Source of the DNA: an uncultured Desulfovibrio sp.
GTDB lineage: Bacteria > Desulfobacterota > Desulfovibrionia > Desulfovibrionales > Desulfovibrionaceae
Direction of reading: 5' to 3'
DNA: 37,492 bases
Assembly (NCBI GenBank): GCA_900541395.1
Contig: UQJT01000024.1
Location: 1 to 37,492, forward strand
The position numbers and the translations under genes are program-made. This document shows, in pieces, positions 21,835 to 30,587 of the stretch. The stretch's first letter is position 1, and the number at the start of each line of letters is the position of its first letter. A model generated the notes under the pieces. It did no database searches and was not told the origin of the DNA. It saw only the letters and a list, made by a program, of their open reading frames with translations.

Positions 21835-24172
21835 GCTTTTGGCCACGATTCGGGGCATGCTGGCCCATCACCATCACGATTGGGGCCTGCTGTCCCTGGG
21901 CGGGGTGCTGCTGGCTTTGTCCCTGCTGGCCGGGGTGCAGATGGGGCAGCGTCCCGGCATTTATCTGGCCGGGGAAATCGCCGCCCACGATGTGGTGGCC
22001 GACCGCGACATGCGGGTGGAGGACCCTCAGGGCACCGAGGCCCGACGCGCCCAGGCCACGGCCCTGCAACCCCTGGTTTTCGATCTGGACAAGGAAAGCG
22101 TGGCCCTTTTCCGCGAGGATACCCTGGCCCTGCTTCACGCCCTGAACACCACCGGCCTTGAGGACGGCGGTCTGGAGACCGTGCGTCGGGACTTCAACGA
22201 GCGTCACGGCGGGGAACTGTCGGCCGAGGCCGTGCGCACTCTGGCCGATGAAGAGGTGCAGACCTACCTGCTGAACGCGATTATGCCGGACCTTGAGGAA
22301 ACTCTGGCCGAAGGCGTGCTGCCCGACATGCGGCAACTGTCCACGGTGCAGAACGCGATTATCGTGCGCGACGTGACCAACGGCTCGGAAGTGTTGCGCA
22401 CCCAGGCCGAGGGACTGCACGATCAGCGTTCGCTGCTGGTGGCCCTGGGCAGCCAGTTGCGTTCCGCGTCCGACTTGCGTCCCCGCGCCAAGGCTGCCCT
22501 GCTGGACGCGTTGTCTTTGCTGATCATGCCCACTCTGGCCCTCAATCAGGACGCCACCAACCAGCGCAACGCCGCGGTGCTGCGCGCCGTGGAGCCCGTG
22601 CTTTATCAGGTGCAGAAGGGCGAGGTGCTGGCCCGCGCGGGCGACGTGGTCAGCGCGGAACAGCAGATCAAGATGCAAAGCCTGTTCGGCCGCGCCCCCC
22701 GGGTGGTGGACCCGGCCACCGTGGCGGGCGTGTTCATGCTGGGCTTTTTTCTGATGTTCGGGCTGTTCATGACGCCCAGCGGCAACAAGGGCACCGTGCT
22801 GCGCACCAAGGACCAGAATTTCATCGCCCTGCTGTTGCTGGTGTTCGGGGTGGCGGCCTGGGGGGTGTCCTACCTGTTTTTCGCCGTGGCCGGGTCGGCC
22901 GCGGCCACGGCCCTGACCTTCGCCTTTCCCGTGGCGGGCGGGGCCGGGCTGGCGGCGCTCATTTTTTCGGCCCGGCGCTACTGCACCGTGGGCCTGTTGC
23001 TGTCGCTGTTCGCCACGTTCATGTTCAAGGGCGATCTGGCTCTGTTTTTCTTCTATTTTCTGTCCTGCATGGTCAATACCTGGCTGGTGTTGCGGGCCCA
23101 GAGCCGAGCGGACGTGGTGTGGAGCGGGTTGCCTTTGTTCGTGTGGCTGCTGATCACCGGTCTGGGCTCCGCCGCCCTGGGACATCTGGACCCCGGCCAG
23201 ATACCCACCCTGGTGCTGGCCCTGGGCGTCAACGCCCTGTTGTCGGTGCTGCTGCTTTTCGCCCTCAGTCCCATTCTCGAAATGGCCATGAGCTACACCA
23301 CCCGCTTTCGGCTGATGGAGCTTATGAACCTGGAGCAACCGTTGCTTCAGGAGCTCATGATGACCATCCCCGGCACCTACCACCATTCTCTGGTGGTTTC
23401 CAACCTGGTGGAGGCCGGGGCCTCGGCCGTGGGGGCCAACAGCCTGTTGTGCAAGGTGGGCGCGCTGTACCACGACATCGGCAAGCTGTCCCGGCCGGAC
23501 TATTTCGTGGAAAACCAGTTCGGCGGGCCCAATCCGCACGACAAGCTGTCTCCGGCCATGAGCGCCCTCATCCTGTGCGCCCACGTCAAGCAGGGCGCGG
23601 AACTGGCGGCGGAACACAAATTGGGCCGCGAGATCAGCGACATCATCATCCAGCACCACGGCACGCGCACCATTTCGTACTTTTTCCAGAAGGCTCTGGA
23701 CATGGGCGAAAATCCCCGACCCGAGGACTATGCCTACCCCGGGCCCAAACCCCAGAGCAAGGAAGCCGCCATCGTCATGGTGGCCGACGCCGTGGAGGCG
23801 TCGAGCCGCACTCTGGTGGAGCCCACGCCCGCCCGCATCCGCAGCCATGTGGAAACCATCATCAAGGGCATCTATGCCGAGGGGCAATTGGACGAGTGCG
23901 AGCTTACCTACCGCGATCTCGACAAGCTCAAGGACAGCTTTGTCCGCATCCTCACCGGCCTGTTCCACCAACGCATCGCCTACCCGGAACGGGCGGACAA
24001 GAGCCGGTGCCCCGACAAGGGAGACAAGGCCCGGTGCGGCGCGTGCGCCGACGCGGACAAGCTCAAGACCGACAGGACCGACAAATCGGCGGGGGCGGCC
24101 GGGCAGACGCCGGAAAGCGCGCCGGTCGCCGCGCGTTCGTCCTGCGCCGTGGTCGGCGACGGGCTGAAATGA
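21794..24172 (+). CDS. pgpH: 7TM-HD cyclic-di-AMP phosphodiesterase (PgpH/YqfF family)
   Basis: A 792-residue membrane protein. One N-terminal transmembrane helix (about 29-48) is followed by an extracytoplasmic 7TMR-HDED domain (to about 300), seven membrane helices (about 310-505), and a cytoplasmic HD domain with HHSLVVSNL, YHDIGKLSRP (H560-D561), QHHGTRT and MVADAVEASSR. PgpH enzymes hydrolyse c-di-AMP. The stretch after about residue 725 is unusual: a hydrophilic tail with repeated D-K and six cysteines (RCPDKGDKARCGACADADK and onward). It overlaps phoH by 41 bp, and its stop overlaps the ybeY start. Substrate assignment rests on family only. Confidence 0.9.
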   Translation: MIKNRKPSPLNSAELLATIRGMLAHHHHDWGLLSLGGVLLALSLLAGVQMGQRPGIYLAGEIAAHDVVADRDMRVEDPQGTEARRAQATALQPLVFDLDKESVALFREDTLALLHALNTTGLEDGGLETVRRDFNERHGGELSAEAVRTLADEEVQTYLLNAIMPDLEETLAEGVLPDMRQLSTVQNAIIVRDVTNGSEVLRTQAEGLHDQRSLLVALGSQLRSASDLRPRAKAALLDALSLLIMPTLALNQDATNQRNAAVLRAVEPVLYQVQKGEVLARAGDVVSAEQQIKMQSLFGRAPRVVDPATVAGVFMLGFFLMFGLFMTPSGNKGTVLRTKDQNFIALLLLVFGVAAWGVSYLFFAVAGSAAATALTFAFPVAGGAGLAALIFSARRYCTVGLLLSLFATFMFKGDLALFFFYFLSCMVNTWLVLRAQSRADVVWSGLPLFVWLLITGLGSAALGHLDPGQIPTLVLALGVNALLSVLLLFALSPILEMAMSYTTRFRLMELMNLEQPLLQELMMTIPGTYHHSLVVSNLVEAGASAVGANSLLCKVGALYHDIGKLSRPDYFVENQFGGPNPHDKLSPAMSALILCAHVKQGAELAAEHKLGREISDIIIQHHGTRTISYFFQKALDMGENPRPEDYAYPGPKPQSKEAAIVMVADAVEASSRTLVEPTPARIRSHVETIIKGIYAEGQLDECELTYRDLDKLKDSFVRILTGLFHQRIAYPERADKSRCPDKGDKARCGACADADKLKTDRTDKSAGAAGQTPESAPVAARSSCAVVGDGLK

Positions 24173-24639
24173 GGCCGCGCGTCTCCTGCTCGCCGTTCAG
24201 CCCCTTTTCCCGCCGGGAATGGAGCGCCTGGCTGGAGGCCATGTTGCGGGCCGCGGCCGGTCCGGGCGATCTGCCCGAGGTGGAGTTGCTTCTGGTCCGC
24301 GACGGCGATATCGCCGCTTTGAACGCGGCCCATCTGGGCTGTACGGGGCCTACCAACATCCTCAGCTTTCCCGAAAACGGGGAAGGGAATCGTCTGGGCT
24401 CGCTGGCGCTCGGCGTGGACACCTTGCGGCGCGAATGCGCCTTGTACGGCCAGGACCCGGCCGCGCACGCCCGGCGGCTGCTGGCGCACGGCCTGGCCCA
24501 CCTGTGGGGGCACGATCACGGGCCGGTCATGGATGCCGCCTGCGCCGCGCTGGAAGCCGCGGCGGCCGAAGCGACGAAAGACGCGGTCGGGACTGCGTGC
24601 GGCGGCGATACGGGCCTTGACGCCGCCCGTAGGGTATGA
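24169..24639 (+). CDS. ybeY: endoribonuclease YbeY (rRNA maturation factor)
   Basis: A 156-residue protein. The zinc site [11 protein letters not shown] (around residues 106-116) corresponds to the family motif HGxLHLx[14 protein letters not shown] and LGSLALGVD match the preceding beta-sheet. YbeY processes the 3' end of 16S rRNA and takes part in ribosome quality control. Its start overlaps the pgpH stop (ATGA). The N-terminus is somewhat short and the C-terminal tail is Ala-rich and not conserved. The phoH-pgpH-ybeY-era order supports the call. Confidence 0.88.
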   Translation: MRPRVSCSPFSPFSRREWSAWLEAMLRAAAGPGDLPEVELLLVRDGDIAALNAAHLGCTGPTNILSFPENGEGNRLGSLALGVDTLRRECALYGQDPAAHARRLLAHGLAHLWGHDHGPVMDAACAALEAAAAEATKDAVGTACGGDTGLDAARRV

Positions 24640-24743
24640 AACACCAACGGAACGACGGGTCGCCGGAAGAGTCGGCGGTCCTTTTCCCCGCGCGCGTCGC
24701 GGCATTGCCGCGCTTGAGCGCGGATTGTTTATCGGGAGCCTGC

Positions 24744-25688
24744 ATGAGCACCACACATACCGGACACCGTTTTGGCTGGGTCGCCCTCATGGGGCCCCCC
24801 AACGCCGGAAAATCCACGCTGCTCAACGCCCTGTTGGGGCAGAAAGTGAGCATCGTCACCTCCAAGCCCCAGACCACGCGTAACCGCATCGTGGGTATTT
24901 TGTCCGAACCCGACGCCCAGGTGGTGTTCATGGACACCCCGGGCCTGCACCACGCCCGCAATCCGATGCGCGGCCATCTGGGCAAGATGATGAGTCAGGC
25001 CGCGTGGGAAAGCATGGCGGCGGCCCAGGCCGTGATGCTGGTGCTGGACGCCGATCTTTACCTGCGCAAGCCCGAATTTCTCGAGCGCGACGTGTCTCCT
25101 CTGCGCGACGCCCTGGCCGACGACGAGCGGCCCCAACTGGTGGTGGTCAACAAGGTGGACCTGTTCCACGACAAGTCCCGTATGTTGCCTCTGCTGGTCA
25201 GGCTTCAGGAATTTTTCCCCAAAGCCGAGGTTTTCCCCATGTCGGCCCTCAACAAGGACGGCGTGGAGGAGCTTAAAAAGCTCATCATCGGCATGATGCC
25301 CGAGGGCGAGGCCCGCTTCCCCGAGGATCAGCTTTCCACCGCGTCCGTTCGTTTTCTGGCGGCGGAAATCGTGCGCGAAAAAGTGTTTGAACGCCTGCGC
25401 CAGGAAGTGCCGTATTCCACCGCCGTGGCCGTGGAGGCCTGGGAGGAGGACGAGGAACACGGCCGGACCGTCATCCACGCCGTCATCTACGTGGCCCGGC
25501 CCTCGCACAAGGCTATGGTCATCGGCCGGGCCGGGGCCGCCATCAAGGAAATCGGCACCGAGGCCCGCAAGGACATCCAGGCCCTTATCGGCGGCAAGGT
25601 CCACCTCGAACTGTGGGTCAAAGTCAAGGAAAACTGGGCCGAAGACCCTTCTCTGCTTCAGGATTTCGGCATGGGGTCGGAAGAATAA
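24744..25688 (+). CDS. era: GTPase Era
   Basis: A 314-residue ribosome-assembly GTPase. G1 is GPPNAGKST (17-25), G2 is in QTTRN (44-48), G3 is DTPG (64-67), G4 is NKVD (136-139), and G5 SAL follows in [12 protein letters not shown]-terminal KH domain binds the 16S rRNA 3' end ([20 protein letters not shown]). GGGAG lies before the ATG at 24744. An in-frame ATG at 24636 overlaps the ybeY stop as ATGA, so a form 36 residues longer is possible, but the extra residues are not Era-like. Confidence 0.96.
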   Translation: MSTTHTGHRFGWVALMGPPNAGKSTLLNALLGQKVSIVTSKPQTTRNRIVGILSEPDAQVVFMDTPGLHHARNPMRGHLGKMMSQAAWESMAAAQAVMLVLDADLYLRKPEFLERDVSPLRDALADDERPQLVVVNKVDLFHDKSRMLPLLVRLQEFFPKAEVFPMSALNKDGVEELKKLIIGMMPEGEARFPEDQLSTASVRFLAAEIVREKVFERLRQEVPYSTAVAVEAWEEDEEHGRTVIHAVIYVARPSHKAMVIGRAGAAIKEIGTEARKDIQALIGGKVHLELWVKVKENWAEDPSLLQDFGMGSEE

Positions 25689-25698
25689 AAGCATAATC

Positions 25699-25871
25699 GG
25701 GGCTCCGCCCCGTACCCCGCCCGGTCCTCCTTATAAGGGGCCGCGCCGCTTTGAGCGCGGGATTATTTCGGTGCTGTCCAGCCGTTTTTCGCTCAGAGCG
25801 GCGGGGTCCTGATGGGGGTGCAGGGGACACGGTTCCCTGCCGGTGGGGTCAGGGGAGGCAGCGCCTCCCCT
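25699..25871. repeat. GC-rich palindromes between era and yggS
   Basis: CGGGGC-TCC-GCCCCG (25699-25713), GCAGGG/CCCTGC around 25820-25840, and AGGGGAGGC-AGC-GCCTCCCCT (25851-25871). The first and last are the same types as in the hypD leader at 11470-11544 but in reversed order. No T run; the last palindrome lies only 20 bp before yggS. Confidence 0.5.
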
Positions 25872-25890
25872 GGTCAGGGAGAGCAAACAC

Positions 25891-26583
25891 ATGACGGAAC
25901 TGGAAGAACGCTGGCGGCGGGTGGTGGACGGCGTGGCCGAGGCGGCGCGGGCGGCGGGGCGGCCCGCGGACGCGGTGCGGCTGGTGGCGGTGTCCAAGTT
26001 TCATCCGGCCGGGGCGGTGGCCGAGCTGGCCGGGCTGGGGCAGCGGGATTTCGGGGAAAACTATGTGCAGGAGGCGCGGGCCAAGCAGGAGGCCCTGGCC
26101 GATCTGCCGTTGCGCTGGCACGCCATAGGGCCCGTCCAGACCAACAAGGCCAAAGACGTGGCCGGACGCTTCGCCCTGATTCACACCGTGGATTCGGAAC
26201 GCCTGGCCGAGGCCCTGGCCCGACGGCTGGAGCCGGGGATTGAGCAGGAAGTCCTGATTCAGGTCAATATCGGGCACGAACCGCAAAAGGCCGGGGTGGA
26301 GCCGGGCGGGCTGGCCGCCCTCATGGAACGCCTGCTGACGGCGCCCCGGTTGCGCGTGCGCGGGCTTATGTGCCTGCCCCCGCGCTGCGGCGAGGGCGAG
26401 GAGGCCCGGCCCTATTTCGCGCGTCTGCGGGAACTGCGCGACGAGGCGGAGCGCCGCTTCGGGGTGGATCTGCCGCATCTGTCCATGGGCATGTCGGGCG
26501 ATTACCGGCAGGCCGTGGCCGAGGGCGCGACCCTGGTGCGCGTGGGCACGGATATTTTCGGCCCTCGTCCACTCAGGCCTTAA
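25891..26583 (+). CDS. yggS: PLP-binding homeostasis protein YggS/PLPBP
   Basis: A 230-residue alanine-racemase-like TIM-barrel protein. The PLP-lysine lies in RLVAVSKFHP (near residue 36). DFGENYVQEARAK, WHAIGPVQTNKAK, VNIGHEPQKAG, GLMCLPP, and LSMGMSGDY with RVGTDIFG at the end are all family hallmarks. It keeps free PLP low and affects amino-acid balance; no enzyme activity is known. GGGAG precedes the ATG at 25891. It is often near era and flagellar or proC genes. The 222 bp after it holds the fliL promoter. Confidence 0.94.
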   Translation: MTELEERWRRVVDGVAEAARAAGRPADAVRLVAVSKFHPAGAVAELAGLGQRDFGENYVQEARAKQEALADLPLRWHAIGPVQTNKAKDVAGRFALIHTVDSERLAEALARRLEPGIEQEVLIQVNIGHEPQKAGVEPGGLAALMERLLTAPRLRVRGLMCLPPRCGEGEEARPYFARLRELRDEAERRFGVDLPHLSMGMSGDYRQAVAEGATLVRVGTDIFGPRPLRP

Positions 26584-26702
26584 GCGCCGCCCTCTTTCGG
26601 ACGAAGAGGGGAAAGAGGCCGGAAAACACGGACGGCTCCGGCGGCCGACGGCGACAGGCCGCGCCGCGAGGGACGGCGCCCGCCGGGGCGATGTCGGGGC
26701 CT

Positions 26703-26731
26703 TTGCATTTTAGGCGGGCGCGGTTTATTCT
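26703..26731 (+). promoter_or_regulatory. promoter candidate for the fliLNOPQ operon
   Basis: TTGCAT (26703-26708), 17-bp spacer, TATTCT (26726-26731), 75 bp before fliL. No sigma-28 or sigma-54 site was found in the yggS-fliL gap. Confidence 0.4.
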
Positions 26732-26805
26732 CAATTCCGCGCCCGGCATGAAGAAGCGCGCGGGCGGGATGTCCACGGGGACGGCCCGGTTTTGCGGGAG
26801 GATAC

Positions 26806-27339
26806 ATGGCCGCCAAGGATAAAGCGGGGGGCAAAGGCTCCGGCAAGTTCAAAGTTGTCCTGATCATCATTATTCTGCTCATTCTGCTGATCGGCGGGGC
26901 CATCAGCTTTTGGTGGTTTCAGTTGCGCGAGCCCGGCGCGCCGATCAGAAACGGGACGACCCAGGCTCCCCCCGTCGCCCAGGAAGCGACGAATGACGCG
27001 GCGGACAGCGCCCCGGCCACGGATATTCCCCGGCCGGTGGTCAACAATGTGGCCCTGCCCACGGTGACGGTGAACCTGGCCGACGCGGCGGGCGACAGAT
27101 ATCTTAAGGTGGGCATGGAAGTGGAGGTCAGTTCGCCCGACGCGGTGCGGGACATCCAGGCCCAGTCCGCCAAAATACGCGACGCCATCATCATTCTGCT
27201 GTCGAGCAAAACCTACGCCGAACTCTCTTCCACCGAAGGCAAGATGCAGCTTAAGAACGAAGTGGCGGCGCGTCTGAATCAGATACTCGGCACGCCCCGC
27301 GTGGTGCGTGTGTATTTTACCGATTTTGTCGTGCAGTGA
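26806..27339 (+). CDS. fliL: flagellar basal-body protein FliL
   Basis: A 177-residue protein with a basic N-terminus, one transmembrane helix (about residues 17-38, VVLIIIILLILLIGGAISFW), a Pro/Thr/Ala-rich linker to about 75, and a periplasmic FliL domain (LPTVTVNLAD, then YLKVGMEVEV, then RDAIIILLSSKTYAEL and RVYFTDFVVQ). FliL associates with the stator units around the motor. GGGAGG precedes the ATG. fliN starts 31 bp downstream; fliM, which sits between fliL and fliN in enterics, is absent here. Confidence 0.93.
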   Translation: MAAKDKAGGKGSGKFKVVLIIIILLILLIGGAISFWWFQLREPGAPIRNGTTQAPPVAQEATNDAADSAPATDIPRPVVNNVALPTVTVNLADAAGDRYLKVGMEVEVSSPDAVRDIQAQSAKIRDAIIILLSSKTYAELSSTEGKMQLKNEVAARLNQILGTPRVVRVYFTDFVVQ

Positions 27340-27370
27340 ACGCGCGCGGCGACAGGCAAGGATGAACGCT

Positions 27371-27976
27371 ATGAGCAACGACGACATAGATCAGGACGAA
27401 TTGGCCGCCCAGTGGGCCGCCGCCCTGGAACAGCAGAACGACTCGGCCAAGGACGAAGGCATGTCGGCGGAAGACAAGCTGGCGGCCGAATGGGCCGCCG
27501 CCCTCGGGCAGCACGAGCAGGGCGCGGGCGATGCGGCCGCCGACGGGGGCATGTCCGACGATGAGCGCCTTGCGGCCGAATGGGCCGCCGCTCTGGCCTC
27601 GGACGAGCAGAAGGCCGTGCAGGAGGACAAGGCCCGTTCCCTGGCCCCCAAGGCCCTGGACGCCCGGTTCAAGGATATGACCGAAGCCTCCAAGGCTCCG
27701 CGTCCGGACGATCAGCGCCGCGAACTGGATTTCATCCTTGATATTCCTCTGGACGTGTCGGCCGAACTGGGGCGTACCCGCCTGCTCATCAACGAACTGC
27801 TCCAGTTGGGGCAGGGCTCGGTGGTGGAACTCAACAAACTGGCGGGCGAGCCTTTGGAAGTGTATGTCAACGGCAAGTTGGTGGCGCGCGGCGAAGCCGT
27901 GGTCATCAACGAAAAGTTCGGCGTGCGCCTGACCGACATCATCAGCCCCATCGAGCGGGTCAAGCAGCTGGCCTGA
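27371..27976 (+). CDS. fliN: flagellar switch protein FliN with triplicated N-terminal motif
   Basis: A 201-residue C-ring protein. The C-terminal about 85 residues are the SpoA-type FliN domain: LDFILDIPLDVSAELGRTRL, GSVVELNKLAGEPLEVYVNG, and GVRLTDIISPIERVKQL. The N-terminal half is acidic and contains LAAQWAAAL (11-19), LAAEWAAAL (37-45) and LAAEWAAAL (67-75), the last two each preceded by GMS plus acidic residues. E. coli FliN, from memory, has a single related LWAEALSEQ motif, so this one is triplicated and the protein is longer than usual (about 137 residues). AAGG lies nine bases before the chosen ATG; an ATG at 27362 overlaps it. Confidence 0.93.
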   Translation: MSNDDIDQDELAAQWAAALEQQNDSAKDEGMSAEDKLAAEWAAALGQHEQGAGDAAADGGMSDDERLAAEWAAALASDEQKAVQEDKARSLAPKALDARFKDMTEASKAPRPDDQRRELDFILDIPLDVSAELGRTRLLINELLQLGQGSVVELNKLAGEPLEVYVNGKLVARGEAVVINEKFGVRLTDIISPIERVKQLA

Positions 27977-27977
27977 T

Positions 27978-28532
27978 ATGGCGGACCCGACGCTTTCTTC
28001 CGCACCCGACGCTTTGCCCTCCGGCCCGGCCGACGCCGCGTCGGCCGTACCCCTGGTGACCACCCCGGCCCTGAGCGCCCAGCGCCGGACCGTGGAAAGC
28101 GTGGGGCTGCCCGGCGACGGCCCGGCGCCCGACAGCGCCTTTACCTGGGGAGGTTATTTTCAAGCCATCGGTATTCTGATACTGCTTCTCATCGTCCTGT
28201 GGTTCGGCCTGCGCGTGCTGCGCCGGATCGGGGGCGGCCGGTTTCTGCCCGCGACCACCACCTTGCCGCGCCAGGCCCTGCGGGTGGAGGCCCAATTGCC
28301 CCTGGGGCCCCATCGGGGCGTGTTTGTGGTACGCTTCTTGAATAAGAGGCTGCTGTTGGGGGCGACCGAGCAGAACATCACCCTGCTGAGCGAAATGGAC
28401 GCGCGTGACGATGAAGCAAATAATCAGGATTTTCAAAGTGTTATGGAGTCGGCCCGGAACGCGGACGCTGGCGGCGCTGGGCGTCGGGCTTCTGACGCTG
28501 CTCCTGATCCCGGGCCTGGCGGCGGCCGCTGA
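27978..28532 (+). CDS. fliO: flagellar export apparatus protein FliO
   Basis: A 184-residue protein. An Ala/Pro-rich N-terminus (about 1-55) precedes one transmembrane helix (about 58-76, YFQAIGILILLLIVLWFGL) and the FliO domain (ALRVEAQLPLGPHRGVFVVR, LLLGATEQNITLLSEM). The last 40 residues are disordered and Gly/Asp-rich. FliO assists FliP ring assembly. It starts one base after the fliN stop, and its 3' end overlaps fliP by 122 bp in another frame. The overlap covers only the non-conserved tail. Confidence 0.86.
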   Translation: MADPTLSSAPDALPSGPADAASAVPLVTTPALSAQRRTVESVGLPGDGPAPDSAFTWGGYFQAIGILILLLIVLWFGLRVLRRIGGGRFLPATTTLPRQALRVEAQLPLGPHRGVFVVRFLNKRLLLGATEQNITLLSEMDARDDEANNQDFQSVMESARNADAGGAGRRASDAAPDPGPGGGR

Positions 28533-29217
28533 GGGGGATATCCCCGCCCTGCAACTGACTCTGTCCGGGGGCGCGAGCGAGCCCGAAAAAGTTTCTCTGG
28601 CTCTGGAAATTCTTTTTCTGCTCACCGTGCTGTCGTTGGCGCCCGCCATCATGATGACGGTGACCAGCTTCACCCGCATTATCATCGTCTTTCATTTTCT
28701 GCGTCAGGCCATGGGCATCCAGCAGATGCCGCCCACCCAGATTCTGGCCAGTCTGGCCATTTTCATGACGGTAATCATCATGTATCCGGTGGGCAGGCAG
28801 ATCAACGACGAGGCCCTGCAACCCTATCTGGCCGAGACTATCGGGTTTGACGAGGCTTTGGACCGGGCCCAGGTTCCCTTGCGGAACTTCATGTTCAAGC
28901 ACACGCGCGAGAAGGACATCTCCATTTTTTACTCCATCGCCAATATGGAGCAGCCGCGCAGCAAGGATGAGGTCCCCACCATGATGCTGGCCGCGGCTTA
29001 CGTGATCAGCGAGATGAAAACGGGCTTCAGCATCGGCTTTCTCATTTACATTCCCTTTCTCATTGTCGATATGGTGGTGTCCAGCATTCTGCTGGCCATG
29101 GGCATGATGATGCTGCCGCCCATGATGGTGTCCATGCCCTTCAAGCTGCTGTTGTTCGTCATGGTGGACGGCTGGAACCTGCTGATCGGGTCGCTGGTCA
29201 ACAGTTTTATGACCTGA
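28411..29217 (+). CDS. fliP: flagellar export gate protein FliP
   Basis: A 268-residue export-gate protein. A cleavable signal peptide (about 1-40, LAALGVGLLTLLLIPGLAAA) precedes four membrane helices with the family signatures IMMTVTSFTRIIIVFHFLRQ, MGIQQMPPTQILASLAIF and IPFLIVDMVVSSILLAMGMM. FliP forms a pentamer with FliQ and FliR. The ATG at 28411 lies inside fliO, giving a 122-bp overlap. No strong Shine-Dalgarno is visible, so translational coupling to fliO is likely; a GTG at 28405 is an alternative. No later start would keep the signal peptide intact. Confidence 0.94.
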   Translation: MKQIIRIFKVLWSRPGTRTLAALGVGLLTLLLIPGLAAAAEGDIPALQLTLSGGASEPEKVSLALEILFLLTVLSLAPAIMMTVTSFTRIIIVFHFLRQAMGIQQMPPTQILASLAIFMTVIIMYPVGRQINDEALQPYLAETIGFDEALDRAQVPLRNFMFKHTREKDISIFYSIANMEQPRSKDEVPTMMLAAAYVISEMKTGFSIGFLIYIPFLIVDMVVSSILLAMGMMMLPPMMVSMPFKLLLFVMVDGWNLLIGSLVNSFMT

Positions 29218-29261
29218 TGCCGCCGGGGCCCGTCCGGTCCCGACTTCGGAAGGAAGGAATC

Positions 29262-29531
29262 ATGACCGAGGAATTCGTCATCGGCTTTACCCGCCAGGCC
29301 ATCGAACTGACCTTGTCCGTGGCCCTGCCCATGCTGGGCGTGGGCCTGGCGGTGGGCATCGTCGTCAGCGTCATCCAGGCCGCCACCCAGATTCAGGAAA
29401 TGACCCTGACCTTCATCCCCAAGGTGGTGTCCATCTTTACGGTGCTTATTCTGGCCTTTCCGTGGATCATGGATAAGCTCAATACTTTTACCATCAATCT
29501 TTTTTTGAATATTCCCCAGTACATACAATAA
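29262..29531 (+). CDS. fliQ: flagellar export gate protein FliQ
   Basis: An 89-residue protein of normal length with two membrane helices: ELTLSVALPMLGVGLAVGIV and VVSIFTVLILAFPWIM, joined by the conserved SVIQAATQIQEMTLTFIPK. AAGGAAGGAATC precedes the ATG at 29262. Last gene of the fli block here; fliR and flhB are not downstream. A strong bidirectional terminator follows. Confidence 0.96.
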   Translation: MTEEFVIGFTRQAIELTLSVALPMLGVGLAVGIVVSVIQAATQIQEMTLTFIPKVVSIFTVLILAFPWIMDKLNTFTINLFLNIPQYIQ

Positions 29532-29587
29532 GAGATCGCTCGGCGGGCCGGGCCGCGTCGCTTTGGGGCCCGGCGTTTTCGGCCGGG

Positions 29588-29632
29588 AACGCCGACAACC
29601 CCGCGCGAAAAACACGCGGGGTTGTCGGCGTT
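29588..29632. terminator. bidirectional terminator between fliQ and the DUF2798 gene
   Basis: Perfect 18-bp stem AACGCCGACAACCCCGCG (29588-29605) with its complement at 29615-29632 and a 9-nt loop, then a second palindrome GGAAAAGCGCTTTTTCC. It lies between convergent genes and probably serves both. Confidence 0.78.
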
Positions 29633-29673
29633 GGAAAAGCGCTTTTTCCGGGCTTCCTCGTTTTATCCGCTCA

Positions 29674-30162
29674 TCACCTGGAGGGGCCGTCTTTTGCGCG
29701 GTGAATCCGCATCATGACCCAGTGCCCGATGGGCTGGGCGACGAGCAGCTCCACGGCGAAGGAAAGGGCGAAATTGCGCGGCCATTTGTAGAAAAACAGC
29801 CGTATGGGTTCCGGACTGATCCGTCCGCTGCCTATCCAGGCGCCGATTACGGTCAACAGAATAGACATCAGGAAAACGTTGCACAGGATATTGATGGTGA
29901 TATGCGCATGAAAGCTGTCGTCCCGTTCGGTCAGCTTCGAGGTCAACCACATGCCGGGCTTGTAGGTAACGAGCACCAGAGCCACAACGCTCAACCATAT
30001 AAACGGCAAGGTCTTCATAACCCCTTGCCATACCCGCAGAGAAAATCCTAATTCAAAGCAACTGATGAGCGGAGCAATGATATTGACGGAAAGAATGGAC
30101 ACTAATATTAGAAAAAGTGCAAATTCTTTGGCATTTCGCGGTAGTTTCATGTAGAAATCCAT
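29674..30162 (-). CDS. DUF2798-family membrane protein, tandem domains
   Basis: A 162-residue integral membrane protein with four predicted helices (about residues 14-34, 48-68, 88-110, 129-148). The two halves look alike, each a hydrophobic pair with a conserved W and a K/P..W region (FSLRVWQGVMKTLPFIW; FFYKWPRNFALSF), as in DUF2798 proteins. Role unknown. AGGAGG lies seven bases before the ATG at 30160-30162, a much stronger site than in neighbouring genes. Codon use and its flank are less GC-rich than the rest of the window, which suggests acquisition. Unlinked to the fli genes in strand and in promoter. Confidence 0.72.
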   Translation of the reverse strand: MDFYMKLPRNAKEFALFLILVSILSVNIIAPLISCFELGFSLRVWQGVMKTLPFIWLSVVALVLVTYKPGMWLTSKLTERDDSFHAHITINILCNVFLMSILLTVIGAWIGSGRISPEPIRLFFYKWPRNFALSFAVELLVAQPIGHWVMMRIHRAKDGPSR

Positions 30163-30587
30163 CCTGTTTCCTCCTGCTGATGTGGGTTGGTTATGATTTC
30201 AAAAAATAGTGATCAAATAGTGTTTTTAGAATAAGGCTATATATACAATACAAATGCTAAAAAAATATTTGTTTTTGCCGTAGTTCGATTAATTACAGCC
30301 ATTTTGTGTCGTCCATATTCGGAACAGAAATCGTCAAATGCTGTTGCTCCGGCGTACTTATCCCGATACAAAATGAAAAAAGCGTAAAATTCCTGACGGG
30401 ATTTTACGCTGAACCATTATACGCGTGTTGTTGTGCTTCAGAAAACTGACTATAGGCGCTTTTTTTCTTTTTTCAAGAGTCTTCTCCGGCCTGCTCCGGG
30501 GGCGACGGTTGTCGGTGTTTGAAAAGGCAAAAATAGAAAAAAATCAAAAGTCGACTTGCAACAGAACGAAAAAAGGAAGGCGGCCCG
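30163..30587. other. AT-rich intergenic region with minus-strand terminator
   Basis: From about 30181 to 30420 this stretch is by far the most AT-rich part of the window (e.g. TATATATACAATACAAATGC near 30238). It holds the promoter for the DUF2798 gene, not precisely placed. AGCGTAAAATTCC (30381-30393) pairs with GGGATTTTACGCT (30398-30410), one mismatch, and a T run follows on the minus strand (30380-30371). It is therefore the likely terminator of the exported-protein gene at 30588. No gene in 30411-30587. Confidence 0.6.

Noticed and set aside
21599..23971. A 790-codon minus-strand frame opposite phoH and pgpH
   Set aside because: Low-complexity His/Gln-rich translation; the plus strand has clear PhoH and PgpH motifs.
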